A stretch of 64,000 nucleotides of DNA from Talpa occidentalis. Its lineage: Eukaryota; Chordata; Mammalia; Eulipotyphla; Talpidae. The translations under genes and the position numbers were made by a program. Of this stretch, positions 57,040 through 64,000 are shown one piece after another. The notes under the pieces were generated by a model. That model did no database searches, was not told where the DNA came from, and saw only the letters and a list, made by a program, of their open reading frames with translations. Position 1 is the first letter of the stretch; each line of letters opens with the position of its first letter. The DNA is taken from the NCBI RefSeq assembly GCF_014898055.3, contig NW_023603184.1:149982149-150046148 (forward strand), in the 5' to 3' direction.

Positions 57040-57300
57040 GCGGAGGTTAATTCCAATTGCGATGCGTAAAGTAACGTGTGTGGTTTCTATTATGTTAACC
57101 TGAGGTTATCGTCCACTCTACCAGGCTGTGATTTCCCCTCGGCCCAGGCTTCCAGATAAATCAGATTGTGCCAGCCGCCCTGCACGATTCACTTCGATTG
57201 GATCGGTTTTCTTTTTCAGCCTTGAAATTCCTATGACTTTATGTCATTTCCCTGCTAACTACAACAAAAATAAATACATGCATTCCCCATGTGAGGAAAC
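57040..57300. promoter_or_regulatory. Candidate conserved noncoding element
   Basis: A repeat-free, AT-richer 260-bp island with GGTTAATTCCAATTGCG, TATTATGTTAACCTGAGG (HNF1-like half sites), AGATAAATCAGATTG, CGATTGGATCGG and CTATGACTTTATGTCAT. Confidence 0.32.
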
Positions 57301-60199
57301 AAAGAAAGACAAGCAGGGAGCGTGACACCCCCTCGGGGTGGAGGATCGTACGGGCTGGAACAACCTTCTCTTGAGACCCAGTGGCCTGTGGTCACCTGGC
57401 CGGCCAGCCCACTCATTGCAAGAAGCATTTGGAAGACGGGGACCATCTTGCAGGACAGTGACCGTGTTACAGCCTTCGGGGACCTCACAGGGGGGCCTGG
57501 AGTGAAGGCAGCGGGGACATGGCCCTTGGTGTGTCATCAGGCCTGGTGGCGCCAGCTGCAGACCGTGGACGTCATCCTGCAGACGTGGCACTTGTGTCTG
57601 TTAGAGCACAGGGCGCTCTCAGGCGACGCAAAGTCGGATGGACGGCGGAGGGGTGGGCACCGTGTGCAGGAGGGGAGGGCACTGCCTGCGTGTCTCCCAG
57701 GGAGAAGAGGATTGGCACAGAGCCCTGACCCAGGGGCAGGGGCCTGGGTGTGAGGGGCAGTCAAGGGCCTCTGCAGGGACTTGGAATTGGTTCTGCAGAT
57801 GGTGGTCAGAGGGGTCATGGCGGCCACTTTCAGGGTGGCCACGGGGAGCAGCTGGGCTCTGCTGGCCCCTAGACTCTCGGGGGGAAGCTGGGGTGCCCGA
57901 GGCCACATGTGGCTGGAATTCCCCTCTCCAGAGGGCGAGAGGCCCCAGCCCCACTGCTGGACCTGTGTGTGGCCTGCGGGGTCAGCCAGGGTGGAAAGCC
58001 TTGGGGGTCAGCCAGGGTGGAGACCCATGTGTTCAAGGAGTCACAACCTCCGGGCGCCGTGGAGAGGAGCTGGGGTCCCGTCCCCCAAGGCGTGCTCCCT
58101 CCTTCCTACCTGCTGTGGCCACATGCTGGGTCTGCAGTGAGGGGAGGGACAGCGGTCACTTGTCCAGAAGCACCTTGCATAGTTCCTGCTTCCTCCGAGC
58201 CTGGGCAGCAGCTGGGGGCGGTGACCAGACAACCCCAATTTCCAGATTTGGGGTGAGAGTCCCCAGACGTGAGTGAATCTTGCCATGAAGTGCAGAAATA
58301 CACTGTACTTCATATTGCTCAATCCCTTTCTTAGGCATCAGGTCTTTAATCTCCAGTCTGTGAATGAAATGTCACGTCACTGGCTTCCTGTCTCAGGATG
58401 ACCCCCCCCCGCCCCCCGCAGCTAGTACCTGACTCCGAACGCAGAGCGTGGGGACGGGGCAGTTCTGTCCTCTGTATAAACACATCCCTGTGCTGATTGC
58501 CGGGTCCGGCTCAGCGGTCACTGCTGGGCCGAAAGGTCTCGTTTTCAGCTTCCTCCACAGGCCAGCGAGGTTAACAAGTTAATAAAATCTTACTTATCGG
58601 ACTCCTGAGTCCATTTCCTGCGGCTCGCGGTTATAATTCATCTTTATGAACTCTCGGCATCTCTTCAGATCTGATTTCCTCGGCCCCTCCTGTTTCCTGA
58701 GGGCCACACCCCGGGAGGGAGGTGGGCGCAGTGGAAAGCTGTCTGGTATTCATTTCCCCAGGTGGAACCAGGCTCTGCCTGAGCAAAAGGCCAACAAGGC
58801 CAAGACTCTAACTCCTGCGTCGCACCCTCTGCTCCCCGCAGACGGGGGTTGGAGTTGGGGGTTGGAGCTGGGGTCCCACAGACAGGAGACAGGCCCCGCT
58901 TCTGGCCTCTTCTCAGGCCTTTGTAGATTTATGCTTGTGAGTGGGAGCAAGCTGGTGCCCCCAGGCCACAGGAAGATAAAGCGCACTTGGATGGGGGGTT
59001 TTAAAGTAGACAGAAAAACGCATGTCCCAATGCATCTGCTTCTGACCCCACCCTGCAGCCCAGGGATGGGGGCTGAACTGAACCTGCCAGACGCCTCTTA
59101 TCAGATTCATCCATCAGGTCCCGCTGTGGGCCGGGGAGACCCCACGTCTGACCTTGAGGTAATTAAGTGCAGGGAGACGGAGGCATATCTCTGAGCCGCT
59201 GTGCGAGGCGCTGTAGGCACTGAGCTGGGAGGGGGCGGCCTGCAGACCCCGCAGGTAGCCTCGCCAGCCACCAGCACTCCTTGAAGGGCCAGCTCTGCCT
59301 GTGGCAATGACCGCAGACTCAAGGCCTCTGTGTGAAACCACCCGGGTACCGGACTGGCCAGGGAGGTTTTGTCACGTGTGTACAGGTGTGTGTGACTTGT
59401 GTGCATGTGTGAGTTTGTACTTGTGCCTGTGTGCAGCTGTGTGGGCCCATGTTTCTGACGGACTGGGCATCTGGACAAGCCAGTGATGTGGGGTCACTTT
59501 TCTGCCACCCGCTCTTACAGACAAGGAGGAGTCACCAGTGAGACAGACTTAGAGGAAACACAATGACCTTGGGGGCTGCAAGGTTGCCTGGATACAAAAG
59601 CTTATGAACTTTTATTAGATCAGGTGCAGAAGGGCTAAGTAAGGGAGTGGGGGCTCTCCGACGTGGCCTCCGGTCCCCAGGGAAAGCAAGGGAAGGTGCT
59701 CCAGCATGGCCTGCAGGCTCTGGCCAGCGTGGTCAAGAGCTTGAAATAAGCCAGTCAGGCGGGGAGTCTGTGCGGGGGCCACGTCTCAGTGTCCTCGGGG
59801 ATACTCACCCCGATGGCCATGCCAGGAGAGCGAAGATAGGCTGCAGCCCCAAGCATCAGGCAGCCCCTCACCCTGGTTCTGCCTCCGTGTACTTCAGCTT
59901 CCCTTGCAGAGAACAGCCACAAGCAAATTAAAAATGTTCCCCTTTCCTGCACCTGAGCTTTGGAAGAACGGGTCTGATACCTGGAGGTAGCAACTTCCAT
60001 GTCCTTCCCCTGGATGCTGGCCGCCCCCTGCCAGGGCTGGCACACCTGTGCATCCACCACCACCTGCACGCGCCAGGTGTGGGCTCTCATAACTCAGCAT
60101 CTCACCAGCCCAAGGAGGAAAATGGCGCGATGAGTCAGCAAATGCCAGAGAACACACCTGACGCACTCAGTGTATCTCAATTAATTTCACAGGCGCTGT
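57301..60199. other. Stretch without recognised gene
   Basis: GC-rich with a 9-C run near 58,401, a short GGTCAGCCAGGGTGGA duplication at 57,980-58,022 and TG-rich text near 59,380-59,440. The segment 59,520-60,100 is closer to balanced composition and unidentified. Confidence 0.4.
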
Positions 60200-60759
60200 A
60201 ACGTGGAGGGGTGGGGTGGGCTGCACTTCTCCAATATGCTTTTTAACATCTCAAAACAAAAGCATCATCTTCTTTGATTTAAGGTGGACCCATAAGGCCA
60301 TGCACAGCACAGTCAGGACAGTGGTAAGGAAGCCAGCATCCTCTGCTGTTACCCCATGCTGACTTGCAAACATCAGCCCATGCAGGTACAAGAGAACCTT
60401 TGAAGACGGTGTCGTATATTGAAAAGCACAAAGAAAAATCAGCAAAGAGGTTATTTGAACTGATAGGAGACTAGGTAAGCATGTGTGACTTTAAGATGAA
60501 TTATCCTATATAAAATGATTATAAAATCATAGTTATAAAATCAATAGCTCCCTCTTACTTGAGTTATAAGCATTTAGAGGCCGGGACAGAGGGAGCACTC
60601 CGGTCAGCTGTAGCCACGGCCTCTGGACAGCTGGGGCTGGGTTTCATGGGACAGTCGCAGATCTTCTGTGGGAAATCATGTTATTCTGTGGAAGATGGAG
60701 CAGCTCTTTGTTCTTTCTGATATTATTTTATATGAATCCTTAAGACTGTCTATCATGTA

Positions 60760-61240
60760 TCTTCATTATCTATTTTGTACTTATTTTTAATTAGTTTCAA
60801 ATGCTTCTTTAATTTGAAAGCATTTTGCATATGATGAATGTGCATAGTAAAAACAAACTCAATTAATATCGAAGTGCACAATGAAAAAGATAAGTTTCCC
60901 TCTTGCTGTGTTTGCTCAGACCCTCAGTCTTTCATTTCCACATTTTTTCTATTGCCTTCTGAACATTTTATTCAGAAACAGCAACATAACCTATACAAGT
61001 AGTAGCATACTATAGCAATTTTTAAATTTTTTATGTCAATTCATGTAAATTGACTTTATAGCTTTTCATGACTGCATAATATTTCTTTTGTTATACATAT
61101 CATAAGTTACTTATGGGTATTTAGGTTTTTCCTCTTTCTGCTTTTCATACTTTATTTTATTTTAAAATGCTATTTACTACAACTATATCTACCCACATGT
61201 GCAGGAATATCCAGGATAAAATCCTACTCAAAATGCCATA
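60760..61240 (-). mobile_element. Ancient LINE-1 3' UTR fragment
   Basis: Antisense order TTTTCATGACTGCATAATATT, GTTATACATATCATAAGTTAC, GGGTATTTAGGTTTTTCC, ACATGTGCAGGAATATCC, AGGATAAAATCC follows the L1M 3' region. It ends where the MER5A-like element starts. Confidence 0.6.
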
Positions 61241-61247
61241 TGCTACA

Positions 61248-61432
61248 GCTGGTGGCCTTTGGCAATGTCTGGATACACGTCTAACTGTTACAACTAGGAG
61301 CAGAGGTCATATCGGCATCTGACGCATAGGAGCCAGAGATAGTGCACACATCCCACATGCACAGGCCAACCCCCCACAACAAGGAATTACCTGCCCTAAA
61401 CCTCCATAGTCCTGAGACTGACAAACCCTATG
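61248..61432 (+). mobile_element. MER5A-like hAT-Charlie DNA transposon remnant
   Basis: The phrases TTTGGCAATGTCTGGATACA, GTTACAACTAGG, ATCGGCATCTGACG, GCCAGAGATAGTGC, ACATCCCACATGCACAGGCC and CACAACAAGGAATTACCTGCC run in MER5A order over about 185 bases, the family's usual length. It is non-autonomous, encodes no protein and is long inactive. Confidence 0.8.
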
Positions 61433-61789
61433 ACATAGAATATAAACCATCAACACATGTGTCCTAAGCTCAAGTTCTGTGAAGGAGATACAAATAGGGC
61501 CCAGGAAGTGAAAAGGGAACAAAGAAAACATATGACTGGTGAGGGATAAGTACTCCATATAAAGCATATAGCAGCATGGGAATAATGCAAACATTGTTAA
61601 AGATTGATAGTACATAGTACAATGATGAAATGAATAAATAGAGCCAACGTTAAGATACAATAATAAATAATTCTGTAACGAGCAAAATGTATTAGGTTGA
61701 ACCTTATGAAAAAACCATTTCATCGATGAACGGCTGCCAAATATTAGCGATGTCTTATGTCAACAGAATGTTAATGACTTACTGTCTGA
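61433..61789. other. AT-rich stretch, nothing recognised
   Basis: A 138-residue minus-strand frame covers 61,307-61,723, but it overlaps the MER5A remnant and is not a gene. Confidence 0.4.
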
Positions 61790-61988
61790 CAAGGTGTGAG
61801 CTGAACATTAGACATATATTATCTAACTTGTTCTTTAAAGGTGGCTGCCAAGATAAGTCTCAGGAGACAGATGGACACCTGTGCTCTGGAAGGCCAAGCA
61901 TCTTGTCTAAGAGCAAAGGGAAAGTAAGTGTTCATCCAGAAAGAAGCTCTCATTTATTGTTGAGCCACACTCCATGCTCTTCATTGTG
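61790..61988 (-). mobile_element. MIR SINE fragment
   Basis: Plus-strand text follows antisense MIR over most of its length: CATATATTATCTAACTTG, CTCAGGAGACAGATGG, AGCATCTTGTCTAAGAGC (for the usual 'AACTTGCCCAAGG') and GCCACACTCCATGCTCTTCA (for 'GAGCCCATGCTCTTAACCA'). Confidence 0.65.
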
Positions 61989-62495
61989 AAGCTGACATCC
62001 ACACAGAATAAGAGATCAAAAGAGGTCAATATATATATATTTTTAATATTATAAAAGACAGAGACAGGCAATGAAGGTCCAACATACAGATAGGTGGGGC
62101 CTGTGATGTTAGTTGCAGAGCAAATCAAAACAGTGTATTCAGATACCAGAGGAGAAATCTCCTTTCAAGAGAGGGAAGTGCTTACCTGCTGCTTGCAAGA
62201 CCACATCATATCCCTAGAAATTCTAATAGAGAGAACACAACCTGAATTATTTCCTGGTAAAAGTATTTTGACTCTAAAGATGGAGAAACAATACCACAAG
62301 CTTTTGGCAGACAAAAATAGCCTGAAAAAGGAGAAAAATTAAGTGCTGCTGCACTCAAATTTCCTCATCACACAACTCTATCCCAGAAGCAAAGTTCATA
62401 GAATTTTATGTAAAATGTGAGTCCTAATTTTTGTGCACAGTGTAGTTGTTCTTCATGTATAAAATCAACAATAAGTCATCATCAAAAATGCAATT

Positions 62496-62774
62496 AGGGC
62501 CTCCCCGGTGGCGCAGCGGTTGAGCGTTGGGTTGCAAAGCTGCCCAAAGCCTTTGTGCCGCCGGTTCAAACCCCAGCTGCTCCCCGGCCACCGGAGGAAG
62601 GTCCCGCATGGCAAGGAGACCTCTCCTGCCACCCACTGCTCCCCTCAGCAGTGTACTTCGGTCCTTCTGCCTGCTCTGCTCCCTGCTGTGGCTGTGGTGA
62701 ATTCTCTCACCCTCCCGCGCTTCTGACTGTACCCAGTGCTTGTATAAATAAATAATTAAATCTTTGAAGAAAAA
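62496..62774 (+). mobile_element. tRNA-derived SINE, divergent subfamily
   Basis: Head GGGCCTCCCCGGTGGCGCAG, then GGTTGAGCGTTGGGTTGCAA instead of the GTTAAGCACAGC of most other copies. B-box-like GGTTCAAACCCCAG, a body with ACCTCTCCTGCC and CTCCCCTCAGCAG, and tail AAATAAATAATTAAATCTTT. Identical flanks AAAAATGCAATT at 62484-62495 and 62775-62786. Confidence 0.9.
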
Positions 62775-62786
62775 AAAAATGCAATT

Positions 62787-63239
62787 CATTCCTCCTACAA
62801 AAATTTATAAGTCATATTTGAAGTCATCAAAAATAAAGAGCTCATACAAAGAAAAGATATTTGATATTATGATACCGAGCCTTTAAATATAAGACTAAAG
62901 ATAATGAAGGTATTTATGAAGCACTATGAAAGTCAACATTTTGAAAGAAGATTTTATAAAGTAGAATTTAAAAGTAATCTGTAGTATAGAGACTAAGGTT
63001 TCTGTGCTGGCTAATAAAAGGAAGAGAAAGGAGTAAGCTGAAGTGTACACAGACTGATTCTCATGGCAGAAATGCAAGAAGTCGTTCCATTTAAAAAATT
63101 GTTACTGCGATTAAAAAAAGATAGTGCTATTTATCCCCGTGATTTAAAGCGACAAAATTAGTCCTTACAAGAACTAAGAACAAATTGCATTGCTCTAGAT
63201 TATTATAAGATGAAAAATATTGATCATAAAATGAAAGAT
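62787..63239. other. AT-rich stretch, nothing recognised
   Basis: Low-complexity AT-rich DNA, possibly further decayed L1. I cannot delimit it. Confidence 0.35.
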
Positions 63240-64000
63240 ACAAAAGGAGTAGAACGTATTTCATTCTGACTAAAAAGGATGAGTGTGTGGATAACTCAAT
63301 ATGTGAAAATCTATTAGCATAATTCACCAAGTTGCCAGATTTATGGAGGAGCCATATGGTCATCTCAGCAGATGCAGAAAAAAAAAAATCATTCAATTAA
63401 ATTTAACACTCATGTGACTGAAAAACAACACTTAGCAAACTAATAACAAAAGGGAGCATTCCTCACTTACTACAAGACATCAACGACACTGTTAGAAACC
63501 ATCCTGTTTCAGCGGTGAAATATTAGAAGGATTTATTTCAAAGTGAAGAAAAGAAAATGTTGTCTTGTTCCATTGTTCGTAATAAATGTTGTACTGGAAT
63601 TCTAGCAAACATAATAAAACCAGAAAAAAAGACTCCTTCTCTGCACAAAAGAAATTCCCAAACTAAGTAAAACATAAAGAGATTGGAAAGAAAGAAAGAC
63701 AGTTATTCTTTCCAGCATTCATAAATTAGAAAATGTAATTATAAGAGTTTCTGCCAGCAACACAGCAAAACTACAAGAATCTGGGAATAAATCTAACAAA
63801 AGATGAGTATGACTTTTATTGCGAAAATTATAGCACAATTTAAAAAATAACCAAAGAAGTGGAAATGCATTCTGGGTTTGGAAGCGGGAAGACAGCTTTA
63901 TAGATACATCAAGTCTCTCTAAGTTAATTTGTGAATTCCTTGGAATCTCAGTCTAAGTCCCAAGTGGTTGTCAATGAAAGTTGACATTAGTTTTCATCCT
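63240..64000 (+). mobile_element. Decayed LINE-1 ORF2 (reverse transcriptase region), runs off end
   Basis: Plus-strand order matches L1 ORF2: CATATGGTCATCTCAGCAGA followed by TGCAGAAAAAAAAAAATC (for the usual 'CATTTCAATAGATGCAGAAAAAGC'), CATTCCTCACTTACTACAAG, AAACCATCCTGTTTCAGCGG, AATGTTGTACTGGAATTCTAGC, GGGAATAAATCTAACAAAAG and AAGTGGAAATGCATTCTGGG. It has many stops and indels, so it is inactive. The element continues past the window end. Confidence 0.65.

Noticed and set aside
62094..62342. 82-residue plus-strand frame with Lys/Glu-rich end
   Set aside because: No homology I recognise. It lies in AT-rich repeat-laden DNA and has no supporting gene structure.
62496..62774. tRNA genes at the SINE heads
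   Set aside because: A- and B-box-like words occur, but no cloverleaf can be drawn, and the heads continue into SINE bodies with AATAAA tails.

Overview
The window is nuclear DNA of a placental mammal, read from its interspersed repeats. These include many decayed LINE-1 fragments, MIR copies, a MER5A-type DNA transposon, and seven copies of a tRNA-derived SINE. The SINE has pol III A/B-box-like heads and an AATAAA-rich, TCTTT-ending tail. There are no Alu, B1/B2 or ruminant BovA-type SINEs. I cannot name the SINE family with certainty. Laurasiatherian T+ class SINEs, with horseshoe-bat Rhin-1 as the first comparison, are my low-confidence guess.

I find no protein-coding gene I can defend. 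Bases 1 to about 60,200 are very GC-rich, which keeps long frames open by chance. The long open frames there have Pro/Gly/Ala/Arg/Ser-biased, domain-free translations. This part reads as intergenic, intronic or subtelomere-like DNA, with CpG-dense patches, G-rich and TG-rich tracts, small tandem repeats, and several AT-richer islands that look like conserved regulatory elements. From about 60,200 to the end the composition switches sharply to AT-rich, with an L1 3' fragment, a MER5A, a MIR, a SINE with a perfect target-site duplication, and a decayed L1 ORF2.

The most informative gene-derived feature is a retrocopy on the minus strand at 2,511-3,110. It starts at the 5' end of an H/ACA snoRNA copy (SNORA70-like), runs through the short intron tail with its splice acceptor, then the last coding exons of RPL10, an AATAAA signal and poly(A), all inside a roughly 15-bp target-site duplication. 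It looks like a DNA copy of a snoRNA-ended, polyadenylated, half-spliced RPL10 transcript.

Other highlights are a head-to-head telomeric palindrome at 29,868-29,898 that cuts off an ancient repeat, as a telomere fusion or telomerase-patched break would; a near-perfect 102-107-bp inverted repeat with a 445-bp loop at 52,973-53,626; a pair of unidentified roughly 190-bp dispersed repeats at 3,202 and 35,511; and the abrupt composition boundary near 60.2 kb.
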